From assembly GCA_003326205.1 (NCBI GenBank), contig LWTK01000001.1, forward strand, positions 1-64,000: 64,000 nucleotides of DNA, given 5' to 3'. This DNA comes from Nostoc sp. ATCC 43529. GTDB lineage: Bacteria > Cyanobacteriota > Cyanobacteriia > Cyanobacteriales > Nostocaceae. The notes below the pieces were generated by a model. That model searched no databases. It was not told the origin of the DNA and was given only the letters and a program-made list of their open reading frames with translations. Of the stretch, positions 53,620 through 62,176 are shown in pieces. Position numbers and translations under genes: made by a program. Within the stretch, counting starts at the first letter, position 1. Each line of letters begins with the position of its first letter.

Positions 53620-55011
53620 ATGAAAACTAATCAAATTTCTTTAGTAGAACTCCTCCAAATTTTTACACAATACCGCAACAATATTATTGTCAGCATCAAG
53701 CACCTGCAAGAACATTATCAAAGAACAAGTGTCAAGCGTGTTAGAGGTGTGAGAAACGAAAATGGAGAATTAATCCAACCTTGGTTGCAAACGAAAAATA
53801 TAGACAATGCTGAGTATGTTGGTATGGGCGAGTTTCACTTTAATCGCAATACCGCTACTATTAATATGCTGATTAAACGTAAAGTGAAACTTGCCAAATC
53901 AGCAGACCAAACTCCCACTCTTGAGGTAGCAGGTTTGCTAGTCAATGACCTCAATAGTTTTAATAATTACACCATTGTTAGGGACGGCAAAATCAACGTC
54001 AAATCGTTACAAGTCAAAATTAGCAGTAAAAAAGCTTTCGACTTGCTTCAAGAAAAAGGTGTGTTGGATGCCAAAGATTTTGACTTTCGTACTGAATATA
54101 CCATTCAGCTAGATAGCTTGCCCCTTGTACCTGCTGATAGCCATTACAGCAGCATCGATGGACTATTCAATCAACTCGCAGAAATTAAAGTACTTACTAG
54201 TATTATTTCTGCTCATTTGAAAAAGGAGTCAGATGTATTTGTAGCAGAACAATTAGATGAGTTTAAAAAACACTATCTATCCAAGAACATCTACATCAAC
54301 TTCCCGACAACTAATGAATACACAGATATTCATGAAGCTTTAGTTAATGGTACTTTGGAATCGAGATTGAGCTATAAAATTGATATCGGTAGCCAAGACA
54401 TTCTTAACTTTAGCAAGTTGCATTCGGCTAACAAATTCCTGAACAGAATGTATCGCCTTTATGATAAAGATACTAAAGAAATTATCCCTAAGGCGAGTTT
54501 TGAGATGGTATTTAACCAGAATCTTGCTGTTAGACAGAGGCTAATTTCATCACGCACCAAGATTACAAAAGTAGATGAGTTGATGAAACCGATTTTTGAT
54601 GATTTTCTTGGGCTTGAGCAAAATGGTATAGTTGCAGCTATTCTGAAGAAAGTTGGTGCTGATAGTCTGGCACAATTGTTGCAAGACAAACAAGCTGGTA
54701 AGCAAATCAGTAAAGAAGAAATGGTTACAGCATTAACAGCGGCAAATACCAAGCTAGAGGAATATGCAGAAAAAATCTACCAAGACAAGATTTCTCCCTT
54801 GGTATTTTACATCGGCTGTACTGGGGTATTACCAGAAAAAATGTCAGCAAAAGCCATGACTGCCCAAGAAGCTGCTACCAAATACCCAAATTTGCAATTT
54901 TCTAAAAATGAGCAAGAAGGTACTTTTTTTGTAGTTGGTGATAGTATTATCAGCATCTATACAAAAACTGAATATTTTAGTAAACAGGCACAAATTCTAA
55001 ATCATTTGTAA
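53620..55011 (+). CDS. Unrecognised 463-residue protein
   Basis: I favour the ATG at 53620 (MKTNQISLVELLQIFTQYRN) because GGAAGG lies 7 bases before it; an ATG 15 bases earlier is inside that site. The protein has no signal peptide or membrane helix. N-terminal part (to about 130): helical start, then a basic segment YQRTSVKRVRGVRNENGE. A beta/alpha middle has DFDFRTEYTIQLDSLPLVPA. The later half is helical: KITKVDELMKPIFDDFLGLE, VAAILKKVGADSLAQLLQDK and KLEEYAEKIYQDKISPLVFY. The end is strand-rich (GTFFVVGDSIISIY). I know no family for it. It has its own promoter and a hairpin terminator, so it is a real single-gene unit. Confidence 0.7.
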   Translation: MKTNQISLVELLQIFTQYRNNIIVSIKHLQEHYQRTSVKRVRGVRNENGELIQPWLQTKNIDNAEYVGMGEFHFNRNTATINMLIKRKVKLAKSADQTPTLEVAGLLVNDLNSFNNYTIVRDGKINVKSLQVKISSKKAFDLLQEKGVLDAKDFDFRTEYTIQLDSLPLVPADSHYSSIDGLFNQLAEIKVLTSIISAHLKKESDVFVAEQLDEFKKHYLSKNIYINFPTTNEYTDIHEALVNGTLESRLSYKIDIGSQDILNFSKLHSANKFLNRMYRLYDKDTKEIIPKASFEMVFNQNLAVRQRLISSRTKITKVDELMKPIFDDFLGLEQNGIVAAILKKVGADSLAQLLQDKQAGKQISKEEMVTALTAANTKLEEYAEKIYQDKISPLVFYIGCTGVLPEKMSAKAMTAQEAATKYPNLQFSKNEQEGTFFVVGDSIISIYTKTEYFSKQAQILNHL

Positions 55012-55027
55012 ACCCTGTTCAAACAAA

Positions 55028-55052
55028 AGAGACGTTGCATTGCAACGTCTCT
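55028..55052. terminator. GTAGAGACG-type palindrome acting as bidirectional terminator
   Basis: Perfect AGAGACGTTGCA / TGCAACGTCTCT hairpin with a single-base centre, sitting between the convergent 53620 and M50 genes. It is a member of the dispersed family found also at 31315, 31558, 59668, 61789 and inside smc. Confidence 0.75.
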
Positions 55053-55069
55053 ACTTTACAATTATTGAT

Positions 55070-55693
55070 TTAAAAATTTACTGACTCTCCACCAAGCATT
55101 GAGCGCATAAGTAAATCAGCAATGCCACTAAGTCCTATCCCAAATTCTGGAATTATAAATAAAAGCATCATTGCAAAGAGTCCAAAGTGGGTATTTTCTA
55201 ATGGCTTTAACTTAGGGAAAATTTCACTGAAGACATGAAAGCCATCAAGTGGTGGAATTGGCAACAGATTAAACAGAAATAACGTCAAATTTATTCGAGC
55301 CGCTAGGTAAAGAAACTCGGCACTAAAGAATGCTGAAAAACTTAAGTTAGCAATAAGTTTAAGCATTAAAACAAATATAATGCCTAAAGTCAGATTTGAT
55401 AATGGCCCAGCTGCGGATACTAAAATATTGCCTAGCTTGGGAGAGCGAAATTTAGAAGGGTTAACGGGCATTTGTCCCCAAGCTATACCCATGAGACAGA
55501 GAAAGATAATTGATTCTTTGCCCATGTGAACTACAGGATTGAGGGTGAGATGACCTGTTTTTTGTGGAGTGTTATCTCCCTGACTCATTGCAGCCCAGCC
55601 GTGAGCAAGTTCGTGTAAAGTAATGGAAAATATGACAATTATAATGATTCTGAAAAAATAAATTGGCTCTGTAAATAGTGTTTCAATAAACAT
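55070..55693 (-). CDS. Site-2-protease-like M50 family peptidase
   Basis: The 207-residue protein has the HELAH zinc motif (His27-Glu28-His31 in ITLHELAHGWAAMSQGDNTP) in its first membrane segment and the second ligand region NLLPIPPLDGFHVFSEIF (LDG motif with Asp) near residue 150. Between and after are four to five further membrane spans. Its short length and the missing PDZ domain place it in the small, PDZ-free M50 group close to YwhC-type proteins. It would cut membrane-embedded substrates. The substrate is unknown. It converges with the unknown gene. Confidence 0.9.
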   Translation of the reverse strand: MFIETLFTEPIYFFRIIIIVIFSITLHELAHGWAAMSQGDNTPQKTGHLTLNPVVHMGKESIIFLCLMGIAWGQMPVNPSKFRSPKLGNILVSAAGPLSNLTLGIIFVLMLKLIANLSFSAFFSAEFLYLAARINLTLFLFNLLPIPPLDGFHVFSEIFPKLKPLENTHFGLFAMMLLFIIPEFGIGLSGIADLLMRSMLGGESVNF

Positions 55694-56364
55694 ATATTCT
55701 GGTTCGTAGTATGGTAAAAGCTAAAATTTGGGCTTTTTCAGGGGTAAGCTAAAGGGCACATCTCACTTTTGTAGATCGATCTATATCTACAAACTCGCAT
55801 TGATGCTTTTCGCATTCTTTGAGAGATATTTTTACCAATGTCATGTTTAAGCCAACTTTTCTCGCATTAATGATGAATATTTCATCTATATTAAATACGT
55901 AATTCTTGTATCACGATGTACTAATCTTTAGTAAGATTTACGTGTACAATAATCAAAAGCTGATAATTAATGTTATTAAATTAACTACGTAATAAGCTAC
56001 AGTAAGTTTTGGTATCTTTTTAAATAAAAAGTGACTTAGTGAGATTACAGTTAATGGCTGGCATAATTGACATCAGAGCATTTCATAGCATTTGATGGTG
56101 TTCGTATCATGGTAATTAGTACGTAAAAATTTTAAATATTTAGTATAGAAAGTGTAGATCAGACTGCTGACTGCTGACTTCTGAAGTGTTTGTTAATAAA
56201 ATTTCACAGTTAGAGAAGCTTTAATTTAGAGCGATTAACTGAGTTTTTTTATACTTAAAGTTAAATATTATTGACTAAATATAAAAATTAATACAATATT
56301 ATACAGCATAATAACGGCTTCTTGGTATTATTTTGATGCACTAATGAAGTGATGATAAACAACA
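55694..56364. other. Long AT-rich intergenic region
   Basis: About 670 bases between divergent genes (M50 minus, symporter plus) with no reading frame of note. Inverted-repeat tendencies such as GATCGATCTATATC near 55774 occur, but no clear palindrome, tRNA or riboswitch is visible. Confidence 0.4.
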
Positions 56365-56646
56365 ATGGATGAAGATCAGCGCCGTTCTTATTGGCGTGCT
56401 AATACTGCTTTAATTCGTAATCTTTTAATTGTCTGGGCATTGGTTTCCCTCGTTTTTAGTATTTTGTTAGTTCAACCTTTGAATGCAATACGGTTTTTTG
56501 GCGTACCCTTTGGATTTTGGATGGCGCAGCAAGGATCGATCCTGACATTTGTGGCACTGATTTTCATTTATGCTTTCCAGATGGACAAGCTAGACCGCAA
56601 ATACAATCGCAGCAACCAACAAGACGAATACAATCTCAGGAAGTGA
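56365..56646 (+). CDS. DUF4212 small subunit of a sodium:solute symporter
   Basis: The 93-residue protein has two membrane helices (about 19-39 and 54-76) with FFGVPFGFWMAQQGSILTF between and within them, and DRKYN after. This is the DUF4212 family, always found beside VC_2705-type symporters. It lies 9 bases before the symporter gene and is translated with it. The two probably form one transport complex. Confidence 0.9.
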   Translation: MDEDQRRSYWRANTALIRNLLIVWALVSLVFSILLVQPLNAIRFFGVPFGFWMAQQGSILTFVALIFIYAFQMDKLDRKYNRSNQQDEYNLRK

Positions 56647-56655
56647 GGAAAAACT

Positions 56656-58311
56656 GTGTCAGTTGAAATTTGGACTATTGTATTAGTTGGACTTTCCTTT
56701 GTCGCCTACATTTATATTGGTTGGCAATCGCGAGTTGAAAATACTAAAGATTTCTTTGTTGCAGGTCAAGGAATACCCTCAATTGCTAATGGTGCGGCTA
56801 CGGCTGCTGACTGGATGTCCGCAGCTTCGTTTATTTCAATGGCCGGACTGATTTCTTTTTTGGGCTACGACGGTTCTATTTTTTTAATGGGCTGGACTGG
56901 TGGCTATGTACTACTGGCATTATTGTTAGCTCCTTACCTGCGTAAATTTGGTAAGTATACAGTGCCAGATTTCGTAGGCGATCGCTACTACTCTAATATC
57001 GCTCGTTTGGTGGCTGTAGTTGCAGCTATTTTCATTTCCCTCACCTACGTTGCTGGACAGATGCGGGGTGTGGGCATTGTTTTTAGCCGCTTCCTGCAAG
57101 TAGATATCAATACAGGCGTGATTATCGGTATGATAATCGTCGGCTTTTTCTCAGTGTTGGGGGGTATGAAAGGCATCACCTGGACGCAAGTAGCGCAGTA
57201 CGGAGTATTGATTGTTGCTTATCTGATTCCAGCGATCGCGATCGCCTGGTTCCTCACCGGTAATCCTATTCCCCAGCTAGCATTTACTTTCAGTAACGTT
57301 GCTGACAAACTCAACCAAATCCAGCTTGACCTGGGATTTAAGCAATATACTGAGCCATTTGTCAATAAATCCATGCTAGATGTGCTGTTTACCACCATTG
57401 CCCTGATGGTAGGTACAGCAGGCTTGCCCCATATTATCGTGCGTTTCTATACAGTACCGAGTGTGCGTGCTGCCCGCTTTTCTGCTGGTTGGGCACTGTT
57501 ATTTATTGCCATTCTTTATACAACTGCCCCCGCCCTCTCCATGTTTGCCCGTTATAACCTGATTGATACCCTGCACAATCAGACAGTTACACAAGTGCAA
57601 CAACTAGACTGGGCAACCAAATGGGAAAAAACCAAACTGCTAAAATTTGAGGACAAAAATAAAGACGGGCGTTTCCAGTTGACCCCGAAGAAAGACACCA
57701 ATGAAATTGATATTGACCGAGACATCATTGTGCTTTCAACCCCAGAAGTAGCTAAACTTCCTCCTTGGGTAATTGGTTTGGTAGCGGCTGGCGGCTTAGC
57801 TGCTGCTTTGTCTACAGCATCCGGTTTATTACTGGTAATTTCCAGTTCCATCGCCCACGATATCTACTACCGCATAGTAGATTCCACTGCTTCAGAACAA
57901 AAACGGGTGTTTGTCGGACGCATCATGGTAGGTTTTTCACTGGTTCTCGCCGGATATTTTGGGGTAAATCCGCCGGGATTTGTGAGTGAGGTAGTAGCAT
58001 TTGCCTTTGGTTTAGCTGCTGCTAGCTTCTTTCCAGTAATTTTCCTGGGAATTTTCGACAAACGCACCAATTCTGAAGGTGCGATCGCTGGGATGTTGAC
58101 GGGTTTAATTTTTACCATCATCTACATTGTTGCCGTGAAATTTGGCGGCGTCCAACCCTGGTTTTTTGGTGTTTCTCCCGAAGGAATCGGTACTTTAGGC
58201 ATGATTCTCAACTTCATAGTTACCCTAGTAGTTTCTCGCCTAACACCACCACCCCCAGCAGAAATTCAAGCATTGGTAGAAGACCTTCGTACACCAATTA
58301 TTGAGGAATAG
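56656..58311 (+). CDS. Sodium:solute symporter, VC_2705-like, with an EF-hand-type loop
   Basis: The 551-residue protein starts at GTG and has about 13 membrane helices with SSS-family signatures: ATAADWMSAASFISMAGLIS, then FVGDRYYSNIARLVAVVAAI, and GTAGLPHIIVRFYTVPSVRA. It is close to acetate/organic-acid (ActP-like) carriers. Between helices an insert of about 40 residues reads LKFEDKNKDGRFQLTPKKDT: Asp333, Asn335, Asp337 and Gly338 are arranged as an EF-hand Ca2+ loop. This insert might make transport calcium-dependent. Imports a small organic solute with Na+; the solute is unknown. Confidence 0.92.
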   Translation: MSVEIWTIVLVGLSFVAYIYIGWQSRVENTKDFFVAGQGIPSIANGAATAADWMSAASFISMAGLISFLGYDGSIFLMGWTGGYVLLALLLAPYLRKFGKYTVPDFVGDRYYSNIARLVAVVAAIFISLTYVAGQMRGVGIVFSRFLQVDINTGVIIGMIIVGFFSVLGGMKGITWTQVAQYGVLIVAYLIPAIAIAWFLTGNPIPQLAFTFSNVADKLNQIQLDLGFKQYTEPFVNKSMLDVLFTTIALMVGTAGLPHIIVRFYTVPSVRAARFSAGWALLFIAILYTTAPALSMFARYNLIDTLHNQTVTQVQQLDWATKWEKTKLLKFEDKNKDGRFQLTPKKDTNEIDIDRDIIVLSTPEVAKLPPWVIGLVAAGGLAAALSTASGLLLVISSSIAHDIYYRIVDSTASEQKRVFVGRIMVGFSLVLAGYFGVNPPGFVSEVVAFAFGLAAASFFPVIFLGIFDKRTNSEGAIAGMLTGLIFTIIYIVAVKFGGVQPWFFGVSPEGIGTLGMILNFIVTLVVSRLTPPPPAEIQALVEDLRTPIIEE

Positions 58312-58315
58312 GGGA

Positions 58316-58453
58316 GTGGGAGTGCTGAGTTAGGAGTTAGGAGTTAGGAGTTAGGAGTTAGGAGTTAGGAGTTAGGAGTTAGGAGTTATTCTCCCCCTAC
58401 CTCCCCATCTCCCCATCTCCCCATCTCCCTATCTCCCCATCTCCCCACTCCCA
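58316..58453. repeat. (GAGTTAG)n and (CTCCCCAT)n tandem repeats
   Basis: Nine perfect or near-perfect GAGTTAG heptamers (58327-58389) are followed by CTCCCCAT units (58400-58450). The repeats fill the space between the convergent symporter and TPR genes. Confidence 0.9.
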
Positions 58454-59296
58454 CTACTGTGCAAGTTCTTTAATATTTCTTGTCACTTGTTGGTATAAAT
58501 CATTGTTACCTTGAGTTTGAAAGATGTTTGCTGCTTGTTCTAAGTCCTTAAGTGCCCCTTCCTTGTCTCCATTCTTGGCGCGGGCATTTCCTCGGTTATT
58601 GTAGGCAGGGGCAAAGTTAGGATTGAGGCGAATCGCTTCATTGTAATCTGCGATCGCTCCTTGAGGATCTCCATTGGCAGCACGGGCGTTTCCCCGATTA
58701 TTGTAGGCAATAGCATATCTGGGGTTGAGGGCAATGGCTTGGTCAAAATCATCTAGCCCCCTGTTTTGTTCTCCTAATGAGGCGCGGGCGTTACCCCGGT
58801 TGTTGTAGGCTTCGGCGTAGTTCGGGTTTAGGCGAATTGCTTCACTGTAATCTTTAATTGCTTCTCGGTTATTTCCTTGTGAAGCGCGGGTGTTACCTCG
58901 GTTATTGTAGGCTTCGGCGTTGTTGGGATTGATACGCAGTGCTTGATTGTAATCTGCGATCGCTTTTTCCTTGTCTCCCAAATCAAAATAGGCTAATCCC
59001 CGGCCGTTATAAGCAGCGACATATTCAGAATTTTCATTAATTGCATTACCATAAGAAGCGATCGCTGCTTGTAAATCGCCGTTGACATGCTGATTTTTTC
59101 CCTGAACATAAAATGCCTCAGCTTTAGTTCTGATAGCTGAACGGCGGGTGGGTGGATTAACTCCGACTTCTGTAATTAATACATTGTCATTCTTACTGCA
59201 AGAAACGCTACTAATTGCCGTTAATGTAGTAAAAATAGCTATGGTAAATACTTTATTTACCCTTGTTCGTTTTTGCCTAAATAAACGCCGTATCAT
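58454..59296 (-). CDS. Exported/lipoprotein TPR protein
   Basis: The 280-residue protein has a hydrophobic N-terminal segment (VFTIAIFTTLTAISSVSCSK) with a lipobox-like SVSC, so it may be a lipoprotein. Then come six near-identical TPRs (for example AYNNRGNARASLGEQNRGLD) with a 34-residue period. The repeats are unusually alike in both protein and DNA (each near AATCCTAACTA-type codons), suggesting recent internal duplication. It likely acts in the periplasm or on a membrane surface in protein binding. Confidence 0.85.
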   Translation of the reverse strand: MIRRLFRQKRTRVNKVFTIAIFTTLTAISSVSCSKNDNVLITEVGVNPPTRRSAIRTKAEAFYVQGKNQHVNGDLQAAIASYGNAINENSEYVAAYNGRGLAYFDLGDKEKAIADYNQALRINPNNAEAYNNRGNTRASQGNNREAIKDYSEAIRLNPNYAEAYNNRGNARASLGEQNRGLDDFDQAIALNPRYAIAYNNRGNARAANGDPQGAIADYNEAIRLNPNFAPAYNNRGNARAKNGDKEGALKDLEQAANIFQTQGNNDLYQQVTRNIKELAQ

Positions 59297-59716
59297 AAGT
59301 TAAGATAAACTACCTTAAAGAAGAATTAAGAATTTAGAAGTTAGAACAGCAAAATCTACTGACTGACAGCTTTATTCTTTTTTGAGAACACCTGAAATAA
59401 ACTAATCCCAAACTCTAGATTTTAATTCTTGAGCAGAAGAATTATTCTAACTTTTGATACAGCTTTTAAGAAATTTTATAAATTCTACGACGAACCCTTT
59501 CAAGGCATATAAAAATTCTCGAAGATAAATTTCTCTATAACCTCTTCTCTCTGTGCCCTCTGCGCCTCTGTGGTGAAATAAATAACTTATAAACCACAGA
59601 GGCACAGAGATGCCTGCGGCGGGCTACGCCTACGCACAGAGAAATAAAGAGATTTTATAGTCCTTTGTAGAGACGGCGATTTATCGCATCTCTTAACCAT
59701 TGATTTATCGCGTCTC
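59297..59716. repeat. Intergenic region with dispersed repeats
   Basis: No gene. Near 59545-59645 there is a CTCTGTGCCCTCTGCGCCTC ... AGAGGCACAGAGA palindromic block with a GCGGGCTACGCCTACGCAC unit (relatives at 17304 and 61873). GTAGAGACGGCGATTTATCG (59668) is a diverged member of the GTAGAGACG family. Confidence 0.65.
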
Positions 59717-60637
59717 TTAATCATTCTCTGTTTCAGTATCTTGAATTTTGGCAGTCAATCGCCAAGCAGTGGTTTTGTCAATATCTACAGACAATTGTTC
59801 TAGATTTTGCCCCAAATCCTTTTGGAGTTTCTGAGTTAATGTAATAGGAAAATCTAAATCAAGACCTTGGTTTTGTGCTAGAGTTGCCAATTCTGTAAAC
59901 GTAGTTTTGATTGTGGTACGCTCATAACTACTCAGCTTGTAATCAGCAGTTTCAGAGAGATTCTGGGCTTGCATAGCTTTTTTTATCCGTTCTTGCAAAT
60001 GCTCAAATTCTGAATTTAATAACTTGTATTGCTGCTCAATTTGCGAGTATCTAGCACTGAGTATTGTTAAATCTTCTGTTGCGGGTTCGGGGTTAGCTTG
60101 GGCTTGTAATTTTAACAAATTCGAGTGGATTTGAGCTAGATAAATACAATCTAGGTAAGCATACTCTATTTGTTCTTCAGTCAGAGGACGTTTTCCCCAA
60201 TCGCTTTGTTGTTCTTGTTTGTCAATATTGTTAAAACTACAAAGTGCAGTAGCTATAGTTTGGAGTTGGTAATTTGGCAATGGCAAGAGATAATAAGGAA
60301 TTTTCTTTGCCATTTCCAAAGTACAAGTAATATTTTTTGCTTTCTTATTACCGAGAAGTTTTAAATCGTAACTGGCATTATGAAAAACTTTTTCAATATT
60401 AGGATTGAACATGATTTCTTCAATAAATTCAGCTATAATGTCATCTTGTTCTAAGACATCAAAAAGGTAAACGCGATCGCCACTCATATCATGAGCATCG
60501 TCCAATACCTGAATCAGCGACAGCTTGGGATTGCGGCTTTTATAGTCAGCCACTTCTGTATCTATCCACAGCGTTTTAGCATGAGTATATTCAGCGACAA
60601 CGGCGCGAATTTCGCGGGCGGAAGTGAGGTAGGGCAT
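59717..60637 (-). CDS. rnd: Ribonuclease D (3'-5' exoribonuclease)
   Basis: The 306-residue protein shows the DEDD exonuclease motifs: Asp26 and Glu28 (LWIDTEVADYKS), the second motif VFHNASYDLKLLG, and the third YAYLDCIYLAQIHSNL with the last Asp. Residues about 190-290 form a helical C-terminal region (LSARYSQIEQQYKLLNSEFE) that does not look like a typical HRDC domain. The first Asp/Glu and later Asp are all intact, so it should trim RNA 3' ends such as tRNA precursors. Confidence 0.88.
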   Translation of the reverse strand: MPYLTSAREIRAVVAEYTHAKTLWIDTEVADYKSRNPKLSLIQVLDDAHDMSGDRVYLFDVLEQDDIIAEFIEEIMFNPNIEKVFHNASYDLKLLGNKKAKNITCTLEMAKKIPYYLLPLPNYQLQTIATALCSFNNIDKQEQQSDWGKRPLTEEQIEYAYLDCIYLAQIHSNLLKLQAQANPEPATEDLTILSARYSQIEQQYKLLNSEFEHLQERIKKAMQAQNLSETADYKLSSYERTTIKTTFTELATLAQNQGLDLDFPITLTQKLQKDLGQNLEQLSVDIDKTTAWRLTAKIQDTETEND

Positions 60638-61249
60638 TGGCTAATCTTTCCTGGTATTTTGGGCATTTTCAGCAAGCCATAGTTTTTTAAAGTAACATTT
60701 TGTTGGTAATTTTGCTGGCAGAGAATTGCAAAAATGCTGAAATTTTGAGTTGCACAAGTAAGGTTGTTGTAAACATCGCCAAACTTGCTCAAATCTGATA
60801 ACATCAAATCACTACTCTGGGGTTGCATAGTCTCGTTCCAAGAAAGCTAGTTAGCATTTACCTGAAATTGACAGATAGCCATAAACTCTTGCAAAGCTAT
60901 ACTAGTCAGCAACCCTAAATAAATTGAATTGGTGCTTCTCCAAACTTTTTAGTCATTAGTCATTTGCAAAGTACAAATGACAAGGGACTAATGATAAGCT
61001 AACACGCCTACATATTGCACAAATTCCGTGTAGACCGTCATTAGTCATTAGTCATTAGTCATTATGTGTTTACCAATTGGACGTTGGACAATTGACTTAG
61101 GACAACCTCACCAGTTGATGTGCAATCTTATTTGCGTAACAGCTTAGAAGACAAATGACCAAAAAAAAATAAGAAAATTTTAACATTTGCTCCTCACCAT
61201 TACACACAGCTTAACTAATCGCTTCAACTACTGAATTCGGAGATGAATA
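60638..61249. repeat. Repeat-bearing intergenic region
   Basis: About 610 bases without a gene. A TTAGTCATTAGTCATTTGC / ACAAATGACAAGGGACTAA inverted pair (60951-60996) and a run of GTCATTAGTCATTAGTCATT (61038-61061) belong to the same family as 24485 and the cbiA insert. Confidence 0.65.
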
Positions 61250-61720
61250 ATGAAAAAGCTAATTCCATTTTTAGTTAGTGGTATTCTCGTAATTGGTGCT
61301 GTTGGTTGCCAAGAAGCTACTAAAACTGGTTCTGAAACTCCTAGCACTACCAATGAAGCATCACAAGCACCAGCAAAACCAGCTTCCGAAACCAATCCAA
61401 GTGTTGATAACACTGTTAAAGTTCCAGCACAACCAACTCTGGTTCCAATACCTACTTCACAGACTAAACTTAAAATCGATTCTCCAAAAACCGCAGCAAC
61501 AAAAGCTGAAAGCGATTTAAACATTGAAGTCAGTAAAAAGTTGAATAAAGATTTACCAGGGAATAAGTTAGAAGTTGAAAATAAAGAGGATGAAATTATC
61601 CTCAAAGGTACAGCTAGTTCTGTTGAAGAACTCAAAAAAGCCGAAACTTTAGCTAAGGAAGTTCAAGGTGTGAAAACTGTGAAAATAGAAGCAAAAGTTG
61701 AAGCTGTGAAAAAGCCATAG
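61250..61720 (+). CDS. BON-domain lipoprotein
   Basis: The 156-residue protein has a lipoprotein signal: MKKLIPFLVSGILVIGAVGC with Cys20 as the modified residue (AVGC lipobox). A linker of about 60 residues rich in Thr, Ser, Pro and Lys follows. The BON domain (about 85-150) reads DLNIEVSKKLNKDLPGNKLE, then IILKGTASSVEELKKAETLA and VQGVKTVKIEAKVE. BON domains bind phospholipid; the protein would sit in the periplasm attached to a membrane. No partner gene is adjacent. Confidence 0.9.
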   Translation: MKKLIPFLVSGILVIGAVGCQEATKTGSETPSTTNEASQAPAKPASETNPSVDNTVKVPAQPTLVPIPTSQTKLKIDSPKTAATKAESDLNIEVSKKLNKDLPGNKLEVENKEDEIILKGTASSVEELKKAETLAKEVQGVKTVKIEAKVEAVKKP

Positions 61721-62176
61721 AATAATAGCTGAATTTTAGCGTTGCTGATATCATGCATAAAAAAATTGTGCATAATATCAAAATTTTTGTAGAGACGTTA
61801 CAATGCAACGTCTCTACTGTTCTTGTGCCATGATGTTAATTGTCTCCCGGAATGGGGGTTTAGGGAAAGGTGATGTCTACGACGGGCTACACCTACGCAG
61901 ACTCTTGGCACAGGGTAATGTTTACCATTTCACAAAAATCTCGATACATTATAGATTTACTGTAGAGACGCACACCTAGCTGTCCGCCCTTACTTCTTAC
62001 CTATTCAGATAGCACTCCGCTTCGCCCCCTTTCCCAATTTTAGATTTTTTCTCCTGCTCCCTCTGCGTCCTCTGTGGTTTAATAATCCTGAATTATTTCT
62101 CTTACCCTCTTGCGATTCTTGAATTAGTTGATACACTTGTTCTTCATTAACCATTAGCCCAGTTAACCAGCGCCCT
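61721..62176. repeat. Intergenic region with GTAGAGACG palindrome and other repeats
   Basis: A palindrome GTAGAGACGT / ACGTCTCTAC (61789-61817) lies 70 bases after the BON gene and may end its transcript. A GTCTACGACGGGCTACACCTACGC-type unit (61873-61900) follows. On the minus strand 62090-62155 a short MVNEEQVYQLIQESQEG peptide frame is visible, but it runs into repeats; I regard it as a possible remnant only. Confidence 0.6.
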
